DNA of 64,000 nucleotides from JAAXKN01 sp036261625 (lineage in GTDB: Bacteria; Bacteroidota; Ignavibacteria; Ignavibacteriales; SURF-24). Both the position numbers and the translations under genes were made by a program. Below are positions 29,501 to 39,200 of this stretch, piece after piece. The notes under the pieces were generated by a model. That model saw nothing but the letters and a program-made list of their open reading frames with translations, was not told the DNA's origin and made no database searches. The stretch covers positions 36,315 to 100,314 of the forward strand of contig DATAKL010000037.1 of assembly GCA_036261625.1 (NCBI GenBank), in the 5' to 3' direction. Numbering within the stretch: the first letter of the stretch is position 1; each line of letters opens with the position of its first letter.

Positions 29501-30205
29501 CTGGGCAGAATGATGAGTGACGGAAATATTGAATTTCTTGGAAGGATGGACGAACAGGTGAAGCTGCGCGGTTACAGGGTTGAACTGCGGGAAATTGAAT
29601 TGCAAATGCGCGGAGTGAAAGAAATTAAAGACTGCGCCGTCATGCTTTATGAAAGTAACGGGCTAAGTGAACTGGCTGCTTACTATACCTCAGAGGAAAT
29701 AATCGATCAGGCGGCGTTGAAAAATTACCTTTCCGGCTTTCTGCCCAAATATATGATCCCTTCAAGCTTCATTAGGCTTGATAAAATACCTCTGTCCGCT
29801 AACGGCAAGGCAAATAAAAAGCTTTTGCCCCGTCCGGATGAAACAAGAAGAGGAATAAAAATAAAAGAACCCAAAGATGAGATTGAATTATCGGTGCTCA
29901 GGATATGCAAAAACATACTGAAGAAAGAGGAGATCGGAATAGAAGATAATTTCTTTGAAATCGGCGGCAACAGTTTAAGTGCGGTCAGGCTAATATCCCG
30001 GATACAAAAGGAATTGAACGTTGATCTTGCGCTTAAGGAGATATTCTATAATCCGGGGCTCGATCATATCTCAGAAAAAGTGAAGGCATTGCTCTTGGAA
30101 TGCCGGCAATCAGAGGAAAATATCGGGCAGGAACAGGTTATCGTTCCTGCATCCGAAGACGAACTAAACATATTATCCAATTTACAGTTTGATGATGAAG
30201 AATAA
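20567..30205 (+). CDS. Three-module NRPS with starter condensation domain (C-A-PCP)x3
   Basis: 3212 aa from the ATG at 20567 (a TTG 6 nt upstream is also in frame; no clear Shine-Dalgarno). Domains: C1 ~5-440, A1 ~460-945, PCP1 (Ser999, LGGESL); C2 ~1055-1490 (HH 1185), A2 ~1508-2010, PCP2 (Ser2070, GGHSL); C3 ~2125-2560 (HH 2256), A3 ~2580-3085, PCP3 (Ser3136, GGNSL). C1 has no upstream carrier, so it should be a starter C that acylates the first residue; its active-site motif is HHMINDA, not HHxxxDG. Ten-residue codes read by eye: A1 DAFTIAAVCK (Phe, near the tyrocidine/bacitracin Phe codes), A2 DAKDIGVDVK (Glu-like, cf. DAKDLGVVDK), A3 DVKDFGFVEK (unassigned, K239/D278 as in A2). No epimerase or methyltransferase. 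The acidic tail may dock to the next protein. Confidence 0.93.
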   Translation: MTDDNLFPLSLPQEAFYYDYLLHRNDCKYIMGGALILNGDLNIELYQKAYNYVIEHFDIMRAEFVKKGEQLFQRFRPEYKCVIQYLDFRDYSSPVEKALEHMVAEFHKPVPMESSDLYSESILQTAEKQFFFAPKFHHMINDATGRAIINQLVSDTYNHLLEKGSYPELKPHSYKDFLEDDLRYRGSDVYNKSFEYWKQKFSRLPEPFSFTMKKKSIRNISLHSERLTLNMHRVCFESILNIAYETGATTFQVILGLIAVSLCRCYDRNDLIIGMPVLNRSNHKFRNTPGLFLNTIGLRISVDPEGTFNQLIGSIKSEVRECYRHQRFPLKEIIKHLRTSNPEFNNELFDVTVNYRKNDYSQQLGEEKLNSITFETGIRSESLSIEIDEYDEEGNVNIFFGYNPQLFTSDEITWFVNSFETILMDLVHFPEKKIKELQTLNEFDTHKILTGFNSADDNIVTGKTITEMFAEAVEKWPHEAALISDNEVISYKELNERANRIAGYLLNNYKISREEIICLSAERSVEAIAAILGIMKAGAACLPVDNEYPAERVKYIIENSGARILIESSSKRNTSDSKRDPLAEAVIQLNEISWQNTIEAGVKTRPSDLAYVIYTSGSTGKPKGVMIEHGQFMSMFVNMIGKFAVKNTDRVLHFASLGFDASIFEIFQALLTGAALVIADKETVRNPEAFIRYVEDKKVTVATLPPVYLRALNKAELPFIHTLITAGEQANASDVNFYKQFKRFINAYGPTEASVCASYYIASKEKEYSGRVPIGRPSPNAKIYILDKNLKPVAIGFPGELCISGPSLARGYLSNDELSAQKFINNPFEEGTRLYRTGDLARWSADGNIEFLGRADDQLKIKGNRIEPGEIEARLAKYDNIKEVTVLDLRRGEEKELAAFITSSLPVEIKDLKYYLRKFLPEYMIPLHYVFIDEIPLTQNGKVDKEALRRMPLNSRSDKKEYSAASGEIETSLAAMFEEILEVRPVGIDDNFFELGGESLKIARLISKIHKELKREISFKVIFDNPTVRGIAAQLEAGARRDYGEIPISGEKEYYTLSHAQKRLWILSQNKENAAVYHMPVSLLLEGELNQNALEESLRKIVHRHESLRTVFVEMNGIPYQKVMNEYSLDIPEHDLSEKENINDALKKLTRERILSPFELACDVPFRAEIIKLEKEKHVLLLVIHHIAGDGISVGIIMRELAGYYNSIIQGGPYEPQALRIQYKDYCGYEKELIESNKYTEEKQYWIKKLHQPLPTLELPYDRPRPPVKTYNGDYLFFEIEPELSKSLSGFCRQQGVSLYVLVVSVVNILLHKYSSQDDIILGSPVSGRNHPDLEDQVGVYINTVALRNRINNLESYTGFLKDVKNNSTEAIARSNYPFDRLIQDLKLDRDTSRTPVFDVLVQLQSENPAFIKLNGIKSSFYEAEFRLNKFDLTFTFVEEGNQIKFSIGYNTDLFSNARIDNAARHLKNIIKYVLKHPDHLIQDICLLDEAELNALETIYSGNSREFNRALTIPELFESQARKTPQRTALIFRDEKYTFKELDELANNLANEIKMRFSLKPDDVIGIMTERSGLMIIGILGILKAGAAYMPVEADYPAERISFMLQDSKSKILITETGLLNKAHLAAGLNKTEHNIKTDILDINSVHGHSAQRPPLEITSSNLAYVIYTSGSTGKPKGVMIEHGSLHNLVLGLADGIYKTQPEGLNIALIAPFIFDASVKQIFYALLNGHCLDIVPDEIKLSGRKLLEYYEAHKIDVSDGTPVHLEIILDELTLGNKRDLPGRFLIGGQQLMYQTVRKLFEIKKEGSPVITNVYGPTECCDVSTCLNIDHKKIIGSGSQTFNALPIGRPLNNVQVYILDSSLKKVPVGVNGELCIGGNGLARGYINRPELTEGKFIEVEGKRIYRTGDIGRYLPDGTILLSGRTDDQIKLRGFRIELSEIENCLRSFSKINQAAVIPVGLDSNKEIAAYYCSTEKIERHELERFLALHLPAYMIPSHFVELEQLPVTLNGKVDKRQLPIPLRQSSLTENAPAEPAGRDLLEEKLCTIWKDLLHLEYVNLSDNFFTLGGHSLIAIKLSSRIHREFNVELNIWEIFQNPSIELLAGLLRSKNPSLFTPIEKIEDKEYYPLSHAQRRLWFLSKLEGQSQVYNLPGALLLKGDVDVNVLEKVFQAIVDRHESFRTCFVEIDGEPYQKILPKAEITIERSQFEGGEWNENTLYELAGRYFEKEFNLSEVPLLDIKLIVLSEGKYLLLFNMHHIISDGWSIEVMVREIELYYNSFLNNTEADIKPLRIQYKDYAAWQNKVLEGNSLGGVKKYWLEKLSGPRAQLNLPADYSRTESYTIDGELQKYSLNDETVNALRKIAGDQNASLYMALLSAVYILFNKYTGQEDIMLGSPVAGRQHYDLEDQVGYYINTIVLRNRVEAEKTYRQLLSQVKETLSGAIDNQLYPFDRLVEELGVERIRNRNPLFDVMVAWMVKNGMNMKLNFGGIEAAGIDFRINKSMFDLTFLFDESEGNVSLTIEYNTSLFKRERIQRMAGHFKRLLESIISSPGEKIKNLEYISDGEKKILLPGELNQDSLPAKETNSAVKMFNLQAGVSKDKTALVYEEKNVTYGELSRLSNRIANHIIRYFAPEKDDVIAVVVDDPLLSVASMLAVMKTGAAYLPVISENPAERIAYIVADSRAKGILTDCKSLSSADDWPESSTIKDKMIINLSGSLCEDDSLPGVNPESSSLAYIIYTSGSTGQPKGVMIEHGALSNLISSLRQNVYSLYTGGLNELMISSFAFDVSIKQVFAALCSGNTLHLLSKDKRLDAREIIKYIIAGRINVIDVTPSLFSVMLEEGFAGMMKTDLREIFLGSEALPFRLIKTFYGFENNHSIKVTNFYGPTESCVESSCFRLHPDMVSENYDIVPIGKPILNEQMFILDRHLHLCPVGVPGEICIAGKGLAREYLNDPERTGEKFVHLPMLGGRRIYRTGDLGRMMSDGNIEFLGRMDEQVKLRGYRVELREIELQMRGVKEIKDCAVMLYESNGLSELAAYYTSEEIIDQAALKNYLSGFLPKYMIPSSFIRLDKIPLSANGKANKKLLPRPDETRRGIKIKEPKDEIELSVLRICKNILKKEEIGIEDNFFEIGGNSLSAVRLISRIQKELNVDLALKEIFYNPGLDHISEKVKALLLECRQSEENIGQEQVIVPASEDELNILSNLQFDDEE

Positions 30206-33200
30206 TATAAAAGAGTTAAAACAAAGGGCTTTAGGCGGCGACCTGAAGGCTCTGGAAGAATTAAGACGGCTTGGTGTCCTCTCGGGAAATAAATCAAAAT
30301 ACACCATGGCGCCCTTATCGTTTGCACAGAGGAGACTCTGGTTTATTGATAAAATGGATAAGTCACCGGCCTATAATTTGCCTGCTGCGCTTATGCTTGA
30401 AGGACGATTGAATATTGATGCACTGGAGGGGGCATTCAGAGAAATAATTAAGCGCCATGAAATCCTGCGCACTGTCTTTGTGGAAAATGACGGGGTCCCT
30501 TATCAGAAAATATACACCGAAGCCGAATTCAATATAGTCAAGGAAGATTTTAGCAATGCCGAAAATATAAATGAAATTATTTCAGGGCTGATAAAGGAGG
30601 AATTGAACCGCTGTTTTGACCTTTCAAAAGGTCCTCTTATGGCCTGCAGCATTATTAAAACAGCAGAAGAAAAGCATCTCTTCCTTTTTAACATGCACCA
30701 TATAATAAGCGACGGATGGTCCATCGGGGTTTTGATCTCTGAATTGACACTCCTTTATAAAGCTTTTAATAAGGGTGAGGCTAATCCACTGGCTCCACTA
30801 AAAATACAATACCGCGATTACGTGCAGCGCCATGCTCAAATCTTAAGCGGAGAGGAATCTTCAGAGCACAAAAAGTACTGGCTTAATAAATTATCGGGCG
30901 AGCTCCCGGTTAGTGAACTGACTCCGGATATAAGACGCCCGGTATATAAAACATTCAGCGGAAGACTCTTTGAGATTGAAATAGATAAAGAGCTTAAGGC
31001 GGGAATTGATGATTTTACAAGGCGTAATAATGCCAGCCTTTTTATGTTTCTCGTCTCGGCAGTTAATATACTCATCCATAAATATACGGGAAAAACCGAC
31101 ATCATAACCGGTTCCCCTGTCTCCGGAAGAGAGCAGCGTGACCTTGAAGACCAGATCGGCTTTTATGTCAATACTATTGCACTGCGCAATGAGATTGAAC
31201 CCGGAATAAGCTTCACTGAATTTCTTGGCCGTATCAGGGAGAACTGTATTGAAGCATACGACCACCAGGCATATCCTTTCGACCTGCTTATTGAAGACCT
31301 GAAAATTGAACGCGATACCAGCAGGAATCCTTTATTCGAAATTGTGCTTTCGCTTCAGGAAGCAAATTTGGATTTAATTGAATTCGAGGGGCTTAAAACC
31401 ACACTCCTCAAGCCCGAAGTAAACTTCAGCAAATTCGACCTTCACTTTAATTTCGAAGAATCACCCGACAAGATAAAACTGGCTATTGTATATAATCCCG
31501 ACTTATATACAAAAGGAAAAATTGAAAGGCTGGGCGGCCATTTTCTCGAACTGCTGAAGAATATTCTAAACTCCCCTACTGAGGAGATTATAAGAAAACT
31601 GGAAATCATTACTCCCGCGGAAATAAAGCAGATAACAGATGAATTTAACGCTAAACCTGTTTACTACCCCGGGGAAAAAACCATTGCCCAACTGTTTGAG
31701 GAAGTGGCAGAAAACTACCCCGATAAGCCCGCAGTAGTTTACCAGGGCAAGGCTCTTACCTACAGGGAATTAAATGAGAAGGCTAACTTTCTTGCGCATC
31801 GGTTAAAAGACAAAGATGATTTGAAAATTGAAGAGCCTGTGGCAATTATAATGGAGCGCTCGCATGAGCTGGTAATTTCCATTTTAGGCGTGCTGAAGGC
31901 GGGCGGAGCTTATCTGCCGCTTGATGCTAAAATGCCAGGAGCCAGGCTTAATTTTATTCTTGATGATGTAAACTCCCGTATTATCCTGACAGATAATGAA
32001 AACGGGCTTAATGCTCCCGCTGCCTGTAAGATCATACAGATTGACGCGCAATTTTTTGAGGGTGGACAGAGTACCCGGAATCTTAATGCCGGTAAAACAT
32101 CCTCAAATCTTGCCTATATAATTTACACTTCCGGCTCAACCGGAACTCCAAAGGGGAGCATGATCGAAGAAAACTCGGTAATTAGAATAGTCAGAAACAC
32201 AAACTATCATAATTTTACCGGCAAAGACAAATTGTTATCCACTTCTTCCATTTCCTTCGATGCAACGACAATGGACTTGTGGGGAATGCTCTTAAACGGC
32301 GGAACACTTTATCTGGAAAATACGGAAGATTATCTGGACCCTGAAAAAATGGGGCGGTATATATCAAAGTATGGAATAAATATAATCTTACTGCCCACCG
32401 GCTTATTCACACGAATGACTGAGGCTGACCAGCAGTATAATTTAAGGATCTTTAAGGGTCTTGAAACCCTGCTTACAGGCGGCGACAGGCTGCCGCCAAA
32501 AAGCGCAAATGATTTTATTGCAGCCTATCCCGAAGTACTCCTGAAAAATGTCTACGGACCAACCGAGAATACGGTATTTACTTCATACTATACAATAGCA
32601 AAAGAGCATTTGGGCGATATTCCCATAGGAAAACCGGTATCAAACACGACGGTATATATATTTAATGAAGACGGCAACCTGTGCCCGGTTGGTGTTCCGG
32701 GAGAATTATTTATAGGCGGCGAAGGGCTCTCGCGCGGATATGTAAACAGACCCGGCCTGAATGAAGAAAAGTTTGTCTGCAGCCCCTTAAATGCCGGGGA
32801 AATACTGTACCGTTCCGGGGATATCGCACAATGGTCCGATGACGGAAACCTGGTTTTTCTGGGCAGAAATGATGACCAGCTTAAGATAAGAGGCTTTAGA
32901 ATTGAAACAGGCGAGATTGAAAACATAGCGGCAAAATTTGGCGGCATAACTGCCACAAAAGTTCTTGTTATCCAGGAAGAGGATCAGAAAGAACTGGCCC
33001 TTTATTATACGGCAGTCAGTGATATCAGCAAGGAGGAGTATAAGACTTTCCTCAGCAGATCACTTTCCGAATACATGCTTCCCAAGTATTTTATTCAGAT
33101 GGCTGAGTTCCCGCTTAATCTGAATGGGAAAGTGGACTTCCGCTCTTTCCCCAGGCCTGAAGCAGCACCCGGCAGGAATGAAAGAAGCGCTGAGGCGGTA

Positions 33201-36200
33201 ACTCAAACCGGAAAAACACTGGTCCGGATTTTTGAAAATATACTGAACGTACGGAATATATCTTTAACCGACAGCTTCTTCAGCCTGGGCGGTCATAGCC
33301 TGAAGGCGATTAAAGCTGTTTCTGCCATACAAAAAGAGTTATCGGTTAATATCAGCCTTAAGGAATTTTTTGCCAATCCGGATATACATTCACTTGAAGA
33401 AACGATAAAGCATAAAAAACGGGAAACGCTCGGAATTATTCCCTTAATTAAGGAGTCGGACTATTATGATTTGTCGCATGCGCAGAAAAGGCTCTGGGTT
33501 CTGGACAAAATAGAGAAATCCAAATCGACCTATAATATTCCGCTTGCAGTTACCGTTCATGGCGAGGTTGATCCTGAGCTCCTGCAGTCTGCCTTAGATG
33601 ATATGGTTCAAAGGCACGAGTCACTGAGAACCATATTTATAGAAAAGGGCGGAGAGCCTTTTCAGAAAATTTTCAGCAGCCCGAAGATCCCCGTTATAAT
33701 TAAAGACCTCAACAATGAAACACAACCGGATGATGCAGCTTTTAATTATATTACTTCAGAAGCACATAAACCCTTTACCCTCTCGGAATTCCCGCTTCTC
33801 AGGCTTTATTTAATAAAGACGGCTCAGGATAAAAATATCGTATTCCTTAACATCCATCATATAGTTTGCGACGGATGGTCGGTAAACATACTGATAGATG
33901 AGCTCTTCGGTGGTTACAAGTGCCGTGTAAATAACATAACAGCGCAGCTTCCTGCACCTAAAATACAGTACAAGGATTATGCTTACTGGTTAAACGGGAG
34001 GTTCAATCAGCCTGATAGTGACAAAGAGCGCCGGTATTGGCTAGAGAAACTAAGCGGGGAAATATCGGCCCTTGACATCCCGTCGGACTTCAGGCGGCCG
34101 GCTGTGAAAACATATCAGGGGAACTCTATCTACTACTCTTTTACAAAAGAATTAAAAATAGACCTGGATAAATTCAATATAGAGAGGCGGAGCAGCTTGT
34201 TCATGACACTTACTGCCGCCATAAAGGTGCTGCTGTATAAATACTCAGGAAAAGAAGATATAATAATAGGAACCCCGGTAGCAGGCAGAAATCATCCCGA
34301 CCTTGAAAATCAAATCGGTTATTATGTAAATACACTTGCGCTTAAGGATCAGATAAATCCCGATAAAACCTTTATCGAATTCCTGGAAGAAGTCAAAAAA
34401 ACCGCAGTCGATGCTTATTCCCACCAGATGTATCCGTTCGATAAACTGGTCGAGGAAATAAAACTCCCCAGGGATACGAGCAGGTCGCCTTTGTTCGATA
34501 TAATGATTGTTCTTCAGAACTTTGACATCTCATATAATGGTGCCTTCAGGCAGGTTGAGCCTTATAAGATCCCGATGGACATAAGCAAATATGACCTGAC
34601 ATTTAATTTTAATGATGCCGGGGACAGTTTAGAATTACTGCTGGAGTATAATACACAGCTCTATAAGCAGGAAAGAATTGAACAGATGACAATGCACTTA
34701 ACGGAACTGCTGAAGTCTGTTATTGCCGCTCCTTCTGGGAAGATAAAATCGCTCGGCATATTGAGCAGGGAAGAGGAATCTAAGCTGCTCTTAGGCTATA
34801 ATGACACCAAGGCTGCTTATCCTGAAGATAAAACCGTAATAAATCTCTTTGAGGAAACGGCTTCCAGATACCCGTTAAATACTGCCGTGGTCTATAAAGA
34901 CAGGACTCTTACCTATTCTGAACTTGACAGAAGAGCAAATCTAATAGCCCGGTTTATTTTGGACAAGTATCCGGTCTCAACGGGTGAATCAGTAGGCGTA
35001 CTGGTTTTGCCATCTGAAGACATGCCGGCAATATTACTGGCCATCTTAAAGACAGGCGGCGCTTATATACCGATCGATCCGGAGTATCCTGATGAAAGGA
35101 TAATGCATATACTTTCAGAAAGCAGGATGAACCTTATCCTTACGCAGAACGGCAATGAAGTCCGTCTAAAAAAAATTATAGAAGAAAATAATCAGAAGAG
35201 CTGCAGCATTCTTAACCTGGATAGTATGCCTGTAATGGTTGAGCCCGGCGCTTTGGACAAGATGGCTATAAGCACAACTCCGGATACTACGGCCTACGTA
35301 ATATTTACTTCAGGCTCTACAGGAAAACCCAAGGGGTGCCCCATAAGCCACAGAAATTTAGTCCGCCTTTTTATTAACGACAAATCACACTTCGATTTCG
35401 GGCCGGATGATGTGTGGATAATGGCGCATTCATACTGCTTTGACTTTTCTGTCTGGGAAATGTACGGCGCGTTGCTGTTTGGCGGAAAGCTCATTGTTCC
35501 TGAGAGAAAAGAGGTAAGAGATATAACTTCTTTCCTGAGACTTGTTGATCATCATAAAGTTACGGTTCTAAACCAAACCCCGGGGGCCTTTTATAAATTC
35601 ATAGATACATCGCTTCAGAGGAAGAATAATGATCCTCTTAGCCTCAGATATGTGATTTTTGGAGGTGATAAGCTAAACCCTTCCAAATTGAATGAATGGA
35701 TTAAAGCCTATCCCGTTGAAAAGGTAAAACTGATAAACATGTATGGAATAACCGAGACAACCATACACGTGACATATCACAGCCTGACTGAAGAGGAAAT
35801 AAGGACCTCAGATGGAAGCAGCAACGTTGGAAAACCGCTTCCGGAGACCAGGGTCTACATTTTAGATGAACACAATATGCTTGCGCCGACCGGCGTTTAT
35901 GGAGAGATATTTGTGGCGGGATCGGGCCTGAGCAAAGGGTACTTAAATCGCCCCGATCTGACCAGTGAAAGGTTTATTCCAAGCCCCTTCGCTAGTAACG
36001 AAATATTATATAAAAGCGGGGATGTGGGCAGATGGCTATATGACGGCACAATCGAATATCTTGAGCGCTGCGACACCCAGGTCCAGATCCGCGGCTTCCG
36101 TGTCGAAATAAATGAAATAGAGCTTGAGCTCCGCAAACATAAAGGAATAGAAGACTGTGTCGTTGTTGCTGTAGACAAAGAAGGCACAAAAGAACTGGCG

Positions 36201-39200
36201 GCTTATATTATACCGAATGAAGAGTTGAAAATAACCGGGCTGAAAAGCTTTCTTTCCTCTTCACTGCCTGAATATATGATTCCGTCTTATTATATAAAGA
36301 TTGACAAAATACCTTTAACCTCAAATGGAAAGCTGGACAAAAAGTCTCTACCGCAGGCAGTACAGAATATTGCTACGGGAGCCCTGTTTGAGAACCCTGC
36401 AAACAGCCTTGAGACAGAACTGCTTGAATTGTGGCAGGATGTTTTATCCGCAGAAAGTATAAGTATTCATGATAACTTTTTCGACCTGGGCGGCAATTCG
36501 ATACTGCTCGTGAAACTCCACAGCAAAATAAATGAAAAGTATCCCGATGTCATGGAACTGACCGATTTATTTTCAAAAAGCAGAATACAGGAGCAGGCGG
36601 AGTTCATCGCACAGAAAATATATGGAAGCCAGACAGGGATCAATGACACCGGCAGCCATGAGAACTATATCACTAAATATCATGACGTTGCTATTATAGG
36701 TGTTTCTGCAAAGATAGGGGACTCTACGACACCTGAGGAGTTCTGGAATGACCTGCGCATGGGTGTGGATTTTATTGGTGAAATCCCGCAGGCAAGAATT
36801 CCCGACATAAAAAAATTATGCGAACAGCACAACATTAAGACTGATTCAATGACCTTCAGGCAGTATTGCTATCTGAACGATATTGATAAGTTCGATTACG
36901 GCTTCTTTAAGTTGTCCCCGAATGAAGCATCCTTAATCGACCCCGGGCAGAGGCTCTTCATGGAAACAGCCTATCACGCCCTTGAGGATGCAGGCTACGG
37001 CGGGAAAAAATTATGGGGAAGCAGGACGGGCGTTTTTATAGGCTCGAGTGACAGCCTGACGGAATACGCGAAATTTATTGAGGCTTCGGATACAATAGAT
37101 CATGATTTGCTTCTTGCTGCCCAGACTCCCTCTATTCTGGCAAGCAGGCTGTCTTATTTCCTTAACCTTAAGGGTTCGGCCATGCTTATTGATACGGCAT
37201 GCTCGTCTTCCCTGGTCGCGGTTCACCTGGCCTGCCAGTCGATAAGGGAGGGGAAAATTGACACTGCAATTGTCGGCGGACTGAAACTTCACCTGCTGCC
37301 GGTGGATTCGGGCAGCCGTTTGGAAATCGATTCATCTGATTCAAGAAGCCGCAGCTTTGATGATTCTGCAAACGGTACCGGAGGCGGCGAGGGTGTCGTT
37401 GCCGTTATCCTTAAACCTTTGGAAAATGCATTAAAGGATAAAGATAATATTTATGCTGTCATAAAAGGAAGCGATATAAATCAGGACGGCTCCTCAATCG
37501 GCATTACTGCACCTGATGCCGATGCACAGGCGGATGTTATTGAAAAAGCATGGCTGGATGCCTCCATTGATCCTGTAACAGTAAGCTTTATTGAAACACA
37601 CGGCACTGCCACTAAGCTCGGCGATCCGATTGAAATAGATGGAATTACGAAAGCATTCAGAAGATATACTTCAGAAAAAAGCATCTGTGCCATTGGCGCA
37701 GTTAAGGCAAATATCGGCCACCTGGATACTGCGGCGGGCCTGGCCGGATTGTTAAAAGCCGTATTAAGCCTGAAATATAAAGAGCTGACACCACTGGTTC
37801 ACTTTAAGAGCCCGAACCGGAACATAAAATTTGAAGAAAGTGCGGCTTATATTAATACCGCTCTGAGCCGCTGGGAAAAGGCAGGCAGCCCGCTCAGGTG
37901 CGGAGTAAGCTCTTTCGGATTAAGCGGCACAAACTGCCACGTTGTTTTGGAAGAGGCTCCTCCAAAGCCAATAAATGAAAGTCAGGGGAGAAAACAAAAT
38001 ATTTTTGTACTCTCTGCCCGCAGCAAGGAAGGACTTAATGAATATTTAGGGGCAATAAAGCACTCACTCTACAGGCACCCCGGTACGGACCCTGAAAGTA
38101 TCTGTTATACATTAGCAACAGGCAGGGGGCATTATACCTACAGGATTGCATTGCTGTTTGAAAATGAACGGGAACTTAAAAGAAAATTATCCCTCTTAAT
38201 AAATTCCGGATTATGCTCCCATGCTGCAGACGGTATATTTTACGGCTATTCAAAACATGTTGCCAATAACAAAAGGACACTGGCACAGGGAGAAATTACT
38301 GAAAGGGAAGCTGAAAGCCTCAGCCGTGAAATTAACACTCTGATAAAAAGCAGCGCAGATGTTGCTGCCGTAAACAAAGCTGCGGCAGAGGCATACATTA
38401 AAGGGGCGGATATTCTATGGGATGAATATTACAGTCATTCGGCTCCCGGAAAAGTGTCACTTCCCGGCTACCCTTTTGAAAAGAAAAGATGCTGGGTTGA
38501 AGTAAGTAAAAAACAGGCACCGGCAGAAATTGTCACCACTTCCTACGGTAAAAAGTACGATAACCTCCTGCTGAAAGACTGCATTATTGATACTCCGGCT
38601 TTTGCGGTTTATTCCAATACTTTCAGCCAGGATGACTGGCTTCTTAATGAACACCGGGTTATGGGCTTCCCTACATTAGTCGGGGCAGCTTACCTTCAGA
38701 TGGCTTACGAGGCAGGAAAAAATCATTTTAAGAGCAGCAGGCTCTCTTTTGAAGACTTCTACCTCATGCAGCCCGTGAGGCTTACTGATGGTGAAAGCCT
38801 GGAAATTCTGACCGAGTTTAACAAAAGCGAAGATAATGATTTAAGGGTCAGTGTTCTCTCAAAGTCTGCTGAGGGCAGCTGGCTGAACTATACAAAATTC
38901 AGGATTGGTAAACTAAACTCTTCAAATGCAGATAACCTGAATATTGAGGAAATCTTAGCCCGCCTGGTAAATTCGCGCGGGGTATTGCCAAGGCCCGGGA
39001 AACAGGCGGCCGAAGAGATTGTAAGCGTAAGTGGTAAATGGAACTGCCTGAATAAAGTCTATTGGAATAATGAAGAACACCTGGCGGAACTAAGCGTGCC
39101 TGAAGAAGATATTGAGTTATCAAAGCAATATTACTTTTATCCCCCGCTCGTAGATGCAGCTCTTAGCTATGCAATTGATGAAGCTGGATTTTTGCCCTAT

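Noticed and set aside
36680..38500. A cis acyltransferase domain after the ketosynthase
   Set aside because: The linker has no GHSxG nucleophile motif or acyltransferase His/Arg blocks; only the trans-AT-type linker is left.
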